NCBI GenBank assembly: GCA_964019155.1
Contig: OZ025242.1
Span: 8,739,321 to 8,803,320, forward strand
DNA: 64,000 nucleotides
Origin: Osedax fenrisi
Taxonomy: Eukaryota > Annelida > Polychaeta > Sabellida > Siboglinidae
Reading direction: 5' to 3'
This document shows, one piece after another, positions 23,148-35,409 of the stretch; the first letter of the stretch is position 1, and each line of letters begins with the position of its first letter. The notes under the pieces were generated by a model, which saw nothing but the letters and a program-made list of their open reading frames with translations, did not search any database and was not told the origin of the DNA. The position numbers and the translations under genes were made by a program.

Positions 23148-24138
23148 GGAGTAGTACTGCCAAGGACATGTCCTCTAGTTCTATTGGTTGCAGTGTACGT
23201 CGTGTACTGCACGTTGTGCATACGTTCTATGGGTGACACGTGGTATGATATATAATCACGTGGTCTATAGCTATGACTCATAGCTCAGTGGAACGGTCTA
23301 TAGAAAGCGGCCGACAAACCATTTTCATACCGTGAAGTACGATAACGGTAGATGTCTACAATAATCGTACCTTTACGTAACGTGTATACATTTCGAGGCT
23401 TCGTTCCACGAACCTACCGAGCGCGATAAAGTATTGGTCTTACCGTTTTATAACTTGTTACGGCCGTGGTATTACGGGATATATTTACATTAGATTACAG
23501 CTATATTTACACTATGGTATTACTATAGTAATCTATTTATAGATATAGTGTCTCTGTATCGCGCGAACTTATAAATAACTTATAAAGTATGCTAACAACC
23601 TAATATAAACACACGAAACTAGTGTTACACATGTGTGTGTGTAATAGGTCAAGGTCGATGTCGAGGTCAATGACGTATCCTATTATACGAGCGTACAGTA
23701 TAACGTGACACATATCATGTGATCCGAGTGGAGTCGAGTGAAGTCGAGTGGAGTCGAGTGGAGTCGAGTTGATCGACAAAAACTGAAAGTATAAATTATT
23801 TCAAGGTGGATATTGAATATCGTCTACTATTACTAATACTACAACTACTTATACTACTACTACTACTACTACTACCATTTTATGAGTATTAAAATATTAA
23901 TATTAATGTAAATATCTGTTCTATATGTAGAATTACGATAAAACCTTTTAAAGATGCGAAGATGATATACATTCTATAGATTTGGAATTAGATAATAATT
24001 TGTATGTAACCGTATATATTAATACACCATATATAAATACTATTTATAGAATTTATATACATATATATAAATGTAATTAGTTCATATAATATAATAGAGA
24101 TTATTTAATTATTACATATTTAAACTTATTACCAATTG
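23148..24138. other. Intergenic, no gene seen
   Basis: Includes five copies of a 10-base unit GAGTCGAGTG (about 23720-23770), an ACT-rich stretch near 23830-23875, and a short A-box-like TAGCTCAGTGGAAC near 23280 that may be a SINE scrap. No exon is supported. Confidence 0.5.
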
Positions 24139-24199
24139 AACACCTTTAACACCTTTAACACCTTTAACACCTTTAACACCTTTAACACCTTTAACACCT
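24139..24199. repeat. 9-bp tandem repeat (CACCTTTAA)n
   Basis: About seven near-perfect copies. Confidence 0.95.
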
Positions 24200-24278
24200 C
24201 ATTACCACACTATAGTATATATAACAAACAGAAAACATTATCATACTTATATAAGTTATTACTCATATATTAATACTT

Positions 24279-24424
24279 ATCTATAAGTTACTCTATATAT
24301 AGAGTAACCTATAGAGTAACTTATAGAGTAACTTATAGAGTAACTTATAGAGTAACTTATAGAGTAACTTATAGAGTAACTTATAGAGTAACTTATAGAG
24401 AACTTATATAAGTTACTCTATAGA
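24279..24424. repeat. 12-bp tandem repeat (AGAGTAACTTAT)n
   Basis: About nine copies with flanking inverted partial units (ATAAGTTACTCTAT on both sides), so the block can fold on itself. Confidence 0.9.
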
Positions 24425-24560
24425 TTGTACACCTGGAAGTGACAGCAGACTATGTTAACTATAAACCGTCTACAACAATTAACAGTATACCTATAGGTTT
24501 AAGTAGACAGAATAACAGATAGCGATAAAGATCGGTGTGAGATGAGCGTTCTACGCTGAA

Positions 24561-24660
24561 TATTGACGATGACTCACTATTGACGATGACTCACTATTGA
24601 CGATGACGCACTATTGATGATGACGCACTATGGATGATGACTCACTATTGATGATGACTA
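24561..24660. repeat. 18-bp tandem repeat (CTATTGACGATGACTCA)
   Basis: Five to six copies with drift from GACGATGAC to GATGATGAC along the array. Confidence 0.9.
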
Positions 24661-25476
24661 ACTCAATACAGCGGCTGTATTACAGCCTAATAAAGGATTA
24701 TAAGATTATATGTGATTAAAGGATGGAATCACAACATATGATATTTAAATAACGTGTACACATAATACACCCAGTACACATATTGTACATAGTATATCTT
24801 GTATACTTGGTAGACATATCATACACTGTATACAGTATATAGACATAGTATACTATCTATAGATAGTGTATATAGTGTAGACATAGTATACAAACTATAG
24901 AATTATATACTTAGTAGACGAATATGTCTACTATAGTATACCAAGTAGACATTGTATACACGCGGCATAGTTACTCCCGCAGCTGTGCGAAGCATTACCT
25001 AAGGTATAGGGTACACAATCACGCTGCCAAAGATAATAGATAATAGACCACGTGACGTAAACGTATCGAGATTAGGTAACGAACGTCGGTGATGACATTG
25101 AAATCGATGGAAATCAATTCGCTAAAAAATAGTAAACCTAGGCACCGTTGTCTGACACACGACGTATACGTCTATATGCCCTACGTATGGGCATATCATT
25201 ATGTAACGTACACTCCCTACGACGTCTACTATTATTGATATTTAATAGTTTTTATATACACAAAATAGTCACTGAACTACCGTGCTGACAGGAATTTATA
25301 TATATATAAATTGAATTGTTAATCGTGTTGCTTATCTGGTAAGTCTAACACAAATCCAGTATATCTAAAGGTTTAAAGCACGTATGTGTACCACATATCG
25401 TACGAATACTTATAATGATATTAGTCATGTAATATTATTGATATAAATAGTTACGTATTAATATTACGTATACGAT

Positions 25477-25481
<5 letters not shown>
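24661..25481. other. Intergenic, no gene seen
   Basis: Rich in GTAGACATAGTATAC-type palindromic words (24790-24965). No supported exon. Confidence 0.5.

Positions 25482-25564
<83 letters not shown>
25482..25564. repeat. (TA)n then (GT)n microsatellite
   Basis: A TA tract of about 66 bases runs directly into (GT)n; a second (GT)n follows the hairpin at 25568-25602. Confidence 0.9.
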
Positions 25565-25567
25565 TCG

Positions 25568-25602
25568 CCATCGATATAAAGACATTTTCTTTATATCGAT
25601 GG
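25568..25602. repeat. Hairpin with CATCGATATAAAGA arms, copy 1
   Basis: Perfect 15-base arms CCATCGATATAAAGA and TCTTTATATCGATGG around a 5-base loop, embedded in a GT repeat. The same arms recur at 42106-42145, and a related half-site lies near 36541. Confidence 0.85.
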
Positions 25603-25788
25603 TGTTCGCGCGTGTGTGTGTATGTGTGTGTGAGAGTGTGTATGTAATCTTTATAGCGCTTTATATATATAATGATAAATATAATATAATATAATATAAT
25701 ATATTATATTTTACTTTTACCAAAGTCTAAAGGTTTTGCTTTTATATCTCAACATCTAAATATATATTTTGAAAATATACAAAAATAA

Positions 25789-25860
25789 GGTTCCGACGAG
25801 GCTCGAACTCGTGACCTTCTGCGTGTAAAGCAGACGTGATGACCACTACACTACGGAACC
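25789..25860 (-). tRNA. tRNA-Val (anticodon UAC)
   Basis: The minus strand gives a complete 72-base cloverleaf without an intron. The acceptor GGTTCCG pairs perfectly with CGGAACC. The D-arm region contains the A box TAGTGTAGTGG. The anticodon arm is TCTGC-TTTACAC-GCAGA with anticodon UAC. The T-arm is ACGAG-TTCGAGC-CTCGT, carrying the B box. On the sense strand TTATTTTTG follows directly, a Pol III terminator. The sequence is close to metazoan tRNA-Val(UAC). Unlike the SINE heads elsewhere in the window all stems pair, so it is very likely functional. Confidence 0.96.
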
Positions 25861-25922
25861 ATTTTTATTTATATTGTTAAATAAAGGCATGTATGCTAAA
25901 TGTGTGATGTGCATATATCCTA

Positions 25923-26041
<119 letters not shown>

Positions 26042-26099
26042 CATTATATATTATTTATCAATTATATAAATAATATATAATATATATATATATATATCC

Positions 26100-26470
26100 T
26101 ATCCTATATATGCATATAATATGATATATGATATTATAATATTTAATATAATTATTATATTATAATAATAGGTAATAATTATTATAATTATAATAATAAT
26201 TATTATTATAATTATTATAATAATATTTGTAATTATTATAATTATAATAATCATTATTAATATTATTAATAATATTATATTTAATATAATATAATATAAT
26301 ATTATAATAATAATAATAATTATTATAATATTTATAATTATTATGATAATATTTATAATTATTATAATTATAATAATCATTATTAATATTATTAATAATA
26401 TTATATTATAATAATAATAATTATTATAATATTTATAATTATTATAATTATAATAATTATTATTATAAGT
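26100..26470. repeat. AAT/ATT-rich imperfect array
   Basis: Built only of A and T with TAATAATTATTATAA blocks repeated in part around 26170, 26300 and 26410. Self-complementary throughout; Ile/Asn open frames are artefacts. Confidence 0.8.
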
Positions 26471-27182
26471 CACAGCAAACAGTAGGCCTAATAGCCTGAT
26501 AATTATTACACTAGTGAGGCTATTATTTATGCTATTATGTTGCTATTATCATAGGTGTCCGTATTCGGTACCCGTGTCCGAATACGGACACCCCATGTTA
26601 TAATATGGACACCCTATATTATATAACTCATAACTTATAGGGTGTCCGTATTATGGACTTATTTGATCTCTAGATATATGCTTATAACTTAATGAATATT
26701 TGATAACAAATATAGAAATTATATATATAATTTTTAGAATGCTTTATTTTTTTAATAATATTGTGTTATATTTTATATCGATACATTTGTATATTCTTGA
26801 GAAGGTTTTGAGTTGACATTTTTTTTCATAAATTTAAAAACGTAATAAAAAAATCAGTTTATTAGATATATCAGCAATATTAGGTATATATAATTAAAAA
26901 AAAAAAATATTTTTTAGTCTATTTATATAATTATGAATATTGTATTCATTAAATTATGTTTGTAGGATTTATAGTTTTTGAGATACCGAGAGTGTCCTTA
27001 TTCGTTTACTTTCCCCTAGAAATTTAATTGCAACATAATAGCTGCATAATAGCATTACAAATTAATAGCAAAATAATAGTCTTTTAATGGCAACACAATA
27101 TCAGCATAATAGCACAATGTAAACATTCGAGGCTATTATTTATGCTATTATGTTGCTATTATGAGGCTGTTACTGTTAGCTG
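26471..27182. mobile_element. Candidate MITE with direct and inverted internal repeats
   Basis: The outer ends AGCAAACAGTA and the complement of TTACTGTTAGCT are inverted similar. A 34-base sequence starting GAGGCTATTATTTATGCT occurs in direct orientation at 26516-26549 and 27129-27162. The left part holds two hairpins: GGTGTCCGTATTCGG with its complement (26554-26592), and TAATATGGACACCCTA with TAGGGTGTCCGTATTA (26600-26653). A related hairpin lies at 49679-49711. No protein is encoded. Boundaries are tentative. Confidence 0.45.
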
Positions 27183-27189
27183 GGATGCT

Positions 27190-27682
27190 CACATCTAAAG
27201 CATCGATTAAGTATCAGTCTCAGTTACCTAAATTCTCTAGCCTACTCGGATCGGCCTCGTTTGACTAAAGTCTCATCTCGGCTCGAGCTCTTTTTTTTTC
27301 TCCAAAAATGAAAGTCTCGGCTCAGCATAAAAAGGCTCAGTATTATTTACATCACTTGATATTTATATTATTATTCACTGACAACCGAAGTTGACGCAGA
27401 TAATTTTTTTTAAATTGATATAGGATTAAATATTAAATGTATAATATATAGGATTATATAAAATATAAAATATATAAAAATTAGCATTAACATTTAATTT
27501 CAAAAAAGCTTCATTTCGGCTCGGTTATTTTTTGTAGGAGTATCAACTCTGCCCGGGCTCGTTAAGCTAGAGTCTCAGTTCGGCTCGTGCTCATTTTTTT
27601 CTAATATTAAAATCTCGGCTCGGCATCAATAACCAAAAGTCTCGGCTCGGCATCAAAAGGCTCGTCATCATTTACATCACTA
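27190..27682 (+). mobile_element. hAT-like MITE, copy 1 (left end decayed)
   Basis: Colinear with the copy at 28222-28729: CATCGATT near the left end, several CTCGGCTCGGCATCAA and TCGGGCTCGTT-type internal repeats, a GAAGTTGACGCAGATAAT middle and the same right terminus CATTTACATCACTA. The left terminal inverted repeat is too diverged to place, and no target duplication is visible. Confidence 0.7.
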
Positions 27683-28213
27683 GCCGCAGCATTGTAATTA
27701 TGATGGCGTATGAGCTCGGTTATCTTACGAGCGATATTGATTACGTAATAAGCGCTACATTGTTATGTAATCTATCGTAATAGTCATGATAATAACGATT
27801 AGCGTCTACTCGCAACGATTAGTATCCAATAGGGCGTATTATAGATCTACGTAAACACGCCCACTTAACGCCCATAGGCGGGTGGTTACATGAGATACAC
27901 AACTGTGATAGTTGAGCCCACTCTATAGATACTATTACGTACACAAGTGCTGATCGTATAGGCTGGTTATGAACTATTATATTGAGAAATGTTATGAATA
28001 AGTGAATGAATAATATTTATTTTACTTGTATAATATAAATAAATAATTAATACACATGGCATATGTATACAATATAATATAGTTATAAATATGTAATAAT
28101 TAAATATAAAACATCGCTTAGGTAAGTAATAACACTTAATTAATAAATATATTATATACTACACACGAAAACATACCCACACACAATACATGACCATATA
28201 TATATACATGTGT
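27683..28213. other. AT-rich intergenic, no gene seen
   Basis: Contains TTACGTAA-type palindromes near 27740 and AT-rich DNA. No exon is supported. Confidence 0.45.
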
Positions 28214-28221
28214 GTATATAC

Positions 28222-28729
28222 TAGTGATGTAAATGATGCCAAATCTAAAGCATCGATTCAGTCTCAGTCTCAGTTACCTAAAGTATGAACTCGGCTCGGA
28301 CTCATTTTGTTAGAGTTTTGGCTCGGCTCGGGCTCGTTTGGCTAAAGTCTTTACTCGTCTCGGGCTCGTTTTTTTCCGAATATGAAAGTCTCGGCTCGGC
28401 ATCAATAACCAAAAGTCTCGTCTCGGCATCAAAAAGCTCGGTATTATTTACACCACTAGTTGAAATTTACATGATTATTTACTGAATCGCGAAGTTGGCG
28501 CAGATTATTTTTAAATTGATGTAAATGTGAAATATATAAAAATAAGTATTAACATGTAATTTCAAAAAAGCATCATTTCGGCTTGGTAATGTTTTAACTC
28601 GGTAAGTCTTAACTCGGCTCGGGCTCGTTTAGATAGAGTCTCGGTTCGGCTCGGGCTCGTTTTTTTTCCGAAAGTCTCGGCTTGGCATACAAAACCAAAA
28701 GTCTCGGCTCGGCATCATTTACATCACTA
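28222..28729 (+). mobile_element. hAT-like MITE, copy 2, intact ends
   Basis: Perfect 19-base terminal inverted repeats (TAGTGATGTAAATGATGCC and complement). They are flanked by GTATATAC on the left (28214-28221) and GTATACAC on the right (28730-28737), an 8-base target duplication with one change, as expected for the hAT superfamily. The 508-base interior encodes nothing but carries 10-16-base CTCGGCTCGGGCTCGTTT-type repeats in the same orientation near both ends, which may bind a transposase. The autonomous partner is not in the window. Confidence 0.8.
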
Positions 28730-29126
28730 GTATACACTTATATACTGGACAAAGAATACCCAATACAAACATATCATCATCGTGAAATACATATTTTGCA
28801 GGACATATATCATAGGCCATACCTTGTAGGACATCAACCAAAATTGTATGTCCTACATTGTCTTGGGTATTTATAATTCTACAAACAATACTATACATAT
28901 AGTATTGTACTATATTGTTATATTATATAGTAATATTAAAGTACTATAGTACTATAATATATATAGTGAACTACATAGAGCTATTGTTATAACGAATAGC
29001 TATGAAAGGTTACCTAGAACTATAGTTATACGAAGAAGTGTCGTACAAAGTGTATCATAAATTATTACCATATATGTATTCATTTTGCTAAGAAGATAAA
29101 TATATAATTTTACATATTTTCTATTA

Positions 29127-29139
<13 letters not shown>

Positions 29140-29171
<32 letters not shown>
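29140..29171. repeat. (TA)n microsatellite at a LINE junction
   Basis: Lies directly at the 5' junction of the LINE fragment that starts at about 29172. Confidence 0.85.
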
Positions 29172-29172
<1 letters not shown>

Positions 29173-29640
29173 CTCGAAATATGTATGTATATTGCTTTTT
29201 AAAACATTCTGCTCTAATATGTATCTTTGTAGTCTATGGGATACAGATAATGCTTACTTTAAAAAAATTCAAGTAGCATATAATAATGCATATCGCATAT
29301 CCCTTGGCTATAAACCTAGATGCAGTGCATCCGAAATGTACCTATATGATAATGTCGATAATATTATTATAAAATTACGTAAGTCGTATTACTCACTATA
29401 TAATCGTGTTAAATTATCTGACAATTCTATTATTAAAATGATATATTTATATAATGTTTCTCGCCCGTCGTCAATATTTAAAACATGGTGTACATCATTG
29501 TTTTTTTAACTATATATTATTTGTAATTATATACTTATATATATATATGTGTTGTATAGTTGTATTTAATTTTTTTTTTGTTTTGTTTATCTATGGACTG
29601 TTTATGTCTGACTCAAATAAATAATAATAATAATAATATA
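29172..29640 (+). mobile_element. 5'-truncated LINE, C-terminal part of ORF2 and 3' tail
   Basis: An open frame at about 29192-29509 (105 residues) matches the C-terminal region downstream of the RT domain in one non-LTR lineage: SNMYLCSLWD, KKIQVAYNNAYRISLGYKPR, CSASEMYL, then a helical Arg/Lys/Tyr-rich region. It ends in a short 3' UTR closing with ACTCAAATAAATAATAATAA, a simple-repeat tail. The RT catalytic motifs lie upstream and are missing. The fragment joins a (TA)n tract on its 5' side. It is a different family from the copies at 31.3 and 42.8 kb. The frame is undamaged, so the insertion may be fairly recent. Confidence 0.75.
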
Positions 29641-29827
29641 TATAGTTAAAAATATAGGTCATATTATAGTTAAATTATTATAATGTAAGTAGAAAAAGTA
29701 AGTGCGAAGAGGTCTTAATATGATTGACTTGTATTGGGTTACACGCATAGATTTAGAGTATACGATTATAGCCCCGATGGGCTATGGTATATCATGGTAT
29801 TTGGTTAATTGGTAAATACATCTGATG

Positions 29828-30075
29828 AGAATTGGGAAAAGATCGTTCGGCTGGGCTGCTCCTTCCATGTGGAATTCTCTTCCCAAGACATTACGGCGTA
29901 CGAGGAGTCACACTGAATTCAAGAGGAAGTTGCGATTTTTTTTGTTAAATATTTAATTAATTTATTAATTAATTTATTTATATATTTATTTATTTATTTT
30001 TATATATTCTCAACACTTGTGAGATTTTAAAATATAACGAGTGTCCAATTAAATAATTACCTTACTTTACCTTAC
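29828..30075 (+). mobile_element. LINE 3' fragment (last about 42 codons of ORF2 and 3' UTR)
   Basis: Frame 29828-29956 reads RIGKRSFGWAAPSMWNSLPK, then an Arg-rich stretch and EFKRKLRFFL before a stop. The SFGWAAPxxWNSLP...FKRKL pattern is the conserved extreme C terminus of CR1/L2-type ORF2 proteins. The 3' UTR ends around 30075 in a short TTACCTTACTTTACC repeat. Heavily 5'-truncated. Confidence 0.8.
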
Positions 30076-30388
30076 CTATATACCATAGTATACTATGGTA
30101 CTATGGTTGCACAATACAAATCAATGTTGGATATAATTACAAAGATTTTGCGAAGTAAATAAAAAATACGCAGTGTGGCATACATTGAGCCAATATGGAA
30201 TGATGCTCTAGCCATGATATCCGCATCGCTACTACTATACTATGTATACGCGGATGTATATATATATATACTTGTATACATATAAATGTATACATTTGTA
30301 ATGAAATTAATAACCTGAGTATCGCCACTTATGGTTTTAAAACGACGAACATATTTTTAAATATAAATATATTCTACTAAATTCCCTT

Positions 30389-30440
<52 letters not shown>

Positions 30441-31036
30441 TATAGACTATAGACTATATACGATATACTAAAGGTATATGAGTTATATTTATAATTATCA
30501 CGAAACACATACTTTGAATTTATAACATATAATATTTATATATATATATATATATATATATAGATACTATTATAAATATATATATTTAAATATCATAATA
30601 TATGAATAATTTAACAAGAATTAATATAGTTTATCAATTTACATTATACAATTAGGTAAGGCCTAGTTAACAATGCTTAATATACACAATTGTAGAATAG
30701 GTTTACGAGAGTGACGAGAGTTGACGAGAGTTGACGAGAGAACTATAGGAGAGAACGAGAGACTTACGAGAGAACTATACCTACATTTGATTATATTGTA
30801 TATTTGATAATTAGTATTTTAACAATGCACCTTTAAAATAACGATACACGGTTGAATAACCTTTATATATAGGCCTATATGCCCTAACGTAGGTAGGCAT
30901 TGCACGGCCTCTAACTAAAGTGATACGAATTTGTTTACACCGTACAATAGCATTAAAATGTTAAATATCAACCACGACTGCAGGCACCACCATGCGGCGT
31001 ACATTGAACGTGGGTTTGGTTACTTAGTGTAGATGT
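30076..31036. other. AT-rich intergenic, no gene seen
   Basis: Contains (TA)n tracts at 30389-30440 and about 30538-30562 and a short GACGAGAGTT repeat near 30715-30770. No exon is supported. Confidence 0.5.
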
Positions 31037-31275
31037 ATAGTGAGAGAGAGAAAGATATATAGTGAGAGAGATATATAGTGAGAGATATATAGTGAGAGAG
31101 ATATAGTGAGAGATAGATAGAGAGAGATATAGTGAGAGAGATAGATATAGTGAGAGAGATATAGAGAGATATATATATATATATAGAGAGAGAGATATAG
31201 TGAGAGAGATAGATATATAGAGATATATATAGTGAGAGAAAGAGAGAGATATATATAGTGAGATATATATATATG
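31037..31275. repeat. GTGAGAGAGATATA array, left part
   Basis: Purine-rich imperfect repeat of AGAGATATA and GTGAGAG words. The same type of sequence resumes at 32931, on the other side of the LINE pseudogene. Confidence 0.85.
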
Positions 31276-32930
31276 TGATGAATGTGATAAATATTCTATT
31301 TTTTCAATTGACCTCAAAAAGGTATTTGATACAATAGATCATTCGATACTTATAAAGAAATTAAGAAATTACACTTATATGGAATTAGGGATACTGCATT
31401 AAAGTTAATAATCAGTTTCCTAAATAATCGCAAACAATATGTAAATATTCAAGATGCAAATTATACATTGCTAGATATTAATTGTGGTATTCCACAATGA
31501 TCAGTTTTGGGACCACTATTATTTTTGATTTATATTAATGACATGACAAATATTTCTAATAAGGTTAAAATAATATTTTTTTCTGACGATACAAATCTTA
31601 TTTTTTAAAATGTCAATACTATAAATCTTGAACATATTATGCAGGAATATCTAGATCTATTATATGAATGACTATGTATACATACATTGTCTATAAATAT
31701 ACACAAATTTACAGCAATTCTATTTAATATTATAAATTCACTTTCATCTATTAGATTAAATATTATTATTAATACTATTCCTATAGAATTTAATAGTAAC
31801 ATACAATTTTTAGGTTTATCTATCGATGATAAATTAAATTGTAAAATACATATTTCCCATATATTAAGAAAATTAACAAAAACTATTGCCATATTAAATA
31901 AAATCAAGTATCAATTTTAAAATTTTTAAATGTCATCTTGATTATTGCTCACATATATGGGGTAACACTTTCGCATGTATTATTAAAACAATATAAAAAC
32001 TCCAAAATCGAGTAATTAGACTAATTTTCAAAGATATTCATAGTTCTATATTCTATAAAATAATACATAATGAAATTTACTGATATTGTTAAATTAAAAC
32101 TTTAATGTATATATTTAAAAATACTCTTATTAATAACATACACAAATTGTTTATTTCTGGCAGAAAACATACATTTTCAGGAAAAAAATTAGAACTGATA
32201 GAAAATCATTTTGTATTTCAATTATTGGCCCAAAATTATGGAATTATTATTATAATATGATAAATATTAAAAAAAATATTATCACTTTTAATAAACTATT
32301 TACTAATTTTTTTATATATATTATTTTATTTATCATTATTTCTTATTTTATTGACTACTTTTTATATTTATACTCTTTTATTTTGTTTATATTATTATTT
32401 CTAACAATTACTATTTTATATGTTATTTAAATAATGATGACATTTGACTATGAAATTATGAGTACTTCAATTTTAATTACTTCAATATATCATATAATAA
32501 ATATTGTACTTCAATGCTATGAAAAGTAGTCAGTCTTGTATTCAATCGATGAGAGGGTTTGACTTAATGGATATAACTCGGCTTTTTAAATTGCATGGGT
32601 ATTAACATTGAAAATATGTTATTATTGTGGCAAGTGTAGCTAAGATGGTAGTATATTGTTTATTGGGTCATGCTCATCTTATGTTGTTTCAGACTTGAAC
32701 AACTTATTATCTTACCCAACCCTAGTTTTTGTTACAAATTTTAAATTTATTATTAAACATAATTTTTAAATATTTTGTTTTTAATTTTTATAATACTTAT
32801 ATTTTACCATTACAATTTAAATACAATCTCCATAGTTAATTTGACTTTATTACTATACTCAATTTTGTTTTCAACGGATGATCATAAGCTCTGCTTCAAT
32901 ATCTATCCGGGTTCTTATACCAAATTCTGA
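31276..32930 (+). pseudogene. Decayed LINE (RT, C-terminal region, 3' hairpin) inside a microsatellite
   Basis: Shows IDLKKVFDTIDHSILIKKL (RT motif with the first aspartate, near 31305), GIPQ-stop-SVLGPLLFLIYINDM (near 31490), and FFSDDTNLIF in place of F/YADD (near 31580), followed by the KFLGL-like FLGLSIDDKLN region (near 31810). In-frame stops and frameshifts make it non-functional. Its 3' end keeps the hairpin loop ATAAGCTCTGCTTC and the CCAAATTCTGA terminus that also end the copy at 42788-44580, so both belong to one family. GA/TA microsatellite of the same type lies on both sides. Confidence 0.85.
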
Positions 32931-33105
32931 ATTATATATAGAGAGCGAGGAGAGAGTGAGGTAGAGAATAAGAGAGAAAGAGAGAGAGCGAGATAGAAAG
33001 AGATATATAGCGATATATATTTTTATATATAGAGAGATATAGCGATAGAGATAAATAGATAGATAAAGGGATTGGGATATAGAAGGAGTGATATATATAG
33101 CGATA

Positions 33106-33153
<48 letters not shown>

Positions 33154-33444
33154 TATATATAGAGAGATTTAGCTATATAGATAAAGAGATATAGAGAGGG
33201 ATAGGGATATAGATAAATATAGCAATATATATATATATAAAGATATATATAGAAAGATAGAGAGATAGAGAGAGAAAGAGATATATAGAGAGAGATACAG
33301 ATAAAGAGAGAGATAGAGAGAGAGGGAGAGAGAGGGAAAGAGAGATAGAGATATAGAGCGAGAGAGAGAGAGATATATAGAGAGAGATAAAGATAAAGAG
33401 AGAGATATAGATAGATATATAGAGAGAGATAGAGATATAGAGAG

Positions 33445-33482
<38 letters not shown>

Positions 33483-33716
33483 GGAGAGAGAGATGGAAGA
33501 GAGATATAGAGAGAGACATATATATATATAGAGAGAGAGATAGAGAGAGGGATATAGAAAGAAAGAGAGATAGAGAGATATAGAGAGAGAGAGAAAGAGA
33601 GAGAGAAAGAGAGAAAAAGATAGAAATAGAGAGAGAGTGGGGAGAGAGATAGAGAGAGAGAAATAGAGAGAGAGAGAGAGAGAGAGAAATAGAGAGAGAG
33701 AGAGAGAAAGTTACTA
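32931..33716. repeat. AGAGATATA/GAGAGA array, right part
   Basis: About 780 bases of AGAGAGATATAGAGA-type sequence grading into pure (GA)n at the right, with a (TA)n block at 33112-33150. Ser/Leu open frames on the opposite strand are artefacts. Confidence 0.9.
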
Positions 33717-33973
33717 AATATATATATGGTCTATAATTAAGTTTTTCTTTTGTTAAGGGGAATTACGCATGCGTGAGATAAACGTCACGCGTTAACTTCC
33801 GGTCGTAGCGAAATCTACAAAAGATGACGTAATAGGTCACGTGACCTGCACTACGTTCTGTGTATTACGTACTATACGCTACTTCCTTCTTAGTGTCTTT
33901 GTATACGCACATACCTTATAAAGTAATCGTATATCTTTACACGACTAATGCACCACGTAATGGACGTGTGATA

Positions 33974-34410
33974 GTGCGTGTGTGTAGGTGCGTGTGTAGG
34001 TGTGTGTGTAGGTGCGTGTATAGGTGCGTGTGTAGGTGTGTGTAGGTGCGTGTGAAGGTGTGTGTGTAGGTGTGTGTGTAGGTGCGTGTGTAGGTGTGTG
34101 TGAAGGTGCGTGTGTAGGTGTGTGTAGGTGTGTGTGTAGATGTGTGTATAGGTGCGTGTGTAGGTGTGTGTAGGTGTGTGTGAAGGTGCGTGTGTAGGTG
34201 TGTGTGTAGGTGTGTGTGTAGGTGTGTGTAGGTGTGTGTAGGTGTGTGTGAAGGTGCGTGTGTAGGTGTGTGTGTAGGTGTGTGTGTAGGTGTGTGTAGG
34301 TGTGTGTATAGGTGCGTGTGTAGGTGCGTGTGTAGGTGTGTGTGTAGGTGCGTGTGTAGGTGTGTGTGTAGGTGTGTGTAGGTGCGTGTGTAGGTGTGTG
34401 AGTAGGGGCG
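33974..34410. repeat. GTGTGTAGGTGC minisatellite
   Basis: About 40 units of 10 or 12 bases (GTGTGTGTAGGT, GCGTGTGAAGGT). The His/Thr/Tyr open frame on the minus strand reflects only the repeat. Confidence 0.95.
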
Positions 34411-34697
34411 CGGTAGTGCTGGTATTCTAGTATACTATAGTATATACTATACATTGTAGTAATATTGTAACGCATTGATGCAATCTGCCACTGAATTATA
34501 TATATATATATATATATATATAAATGAATATATACAAACACATTTTAATTGGTGACAATTCTGGACCTCGTAAAATAATTAATTTCGAATATTATTGTTA
34601 TGAATATTAAGCGCAGGATTTATTCTCACAACTTTATTTTCTCAACTTTATGCTCAAAACGTATATAGCGAAACATTCTCCGCGCATCTTTCTACCA

Positions 34698-35004
34698 CTC
34701 TATATCTATCTATATCTCTCACTATATCTGCATTCTCTCACTATATCTCCCCTATATATAACTATAGTTCTCTAGATATATATATCTATAGAGATATATA
34801 TCTCTCTGACTCTATCTCTATATTTGAAATATAGAGATAGAGAGAAATATAATATTTCTCACTATATCTCCCTTCTCTCACTTTATCATCCCGAGATATA
34901 ACTATCTCTCTCACTATATCTCTATCTTTCTCACAATATCTCCCCTATATATAACTATCTCTCTCACCATATATCTATATCTCGCTATATATATATATAT
35001 ATAT
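34698..35004. repeat. CTCTCACTATATCTC imperfect repeat
   Basis: Pyrimidine-rich repeat, the complement in type of the GTGAGAGATATA array at 31-33 kb, with a small inverted repeat around 34790-34850. Confidence 0.8.
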
Positions 35005-35263
35005 CTTCACACGTATACGTCGTATATTATCTCATTGGCCGTATCCGTCAATAGCCAGATAAGTTTAATTAAGATTAGGCATAAGCTGATAATTATGGGC
35101 CGGATGCCAGGCGATGATTGGGAATCAATACAAGTAGCGCCACCTATAACCGTGCCACGTGTTTAATCACATTAATAGACCTAGCGATCAACGACGTAGT
35201 TTAAAACGAACGTAAATATATATAAATACCACATTTATAAATACATATAATTACTATTTATGG

Positions 35264-35298
<35 letters not shown>

Positions 35299-35409
35299 TA
35301 TCCATAAATAATAAGTCTGCATATAAATATATAGGTTAGCAAGGGTAGCGTGTCACATATTATCGTAACCCAGCTATACACTTACTTATGGTACTAGTGG
35401 TCAGAAACA
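35005..35409. other. Intergenic, no gene seen
   Basis: Holds a CTCF-like partial word (AGCGCCACCTATA, about 35134) and a (TA)n tract at 35269-35296. No exon is supported. Confidence 0.45.

Noticed and set aside
33945..34541. 198-codon His/Thr/Tyr-rich open frame
   Set aside because: Translation of the GTGTGTAGGT minisatellite.
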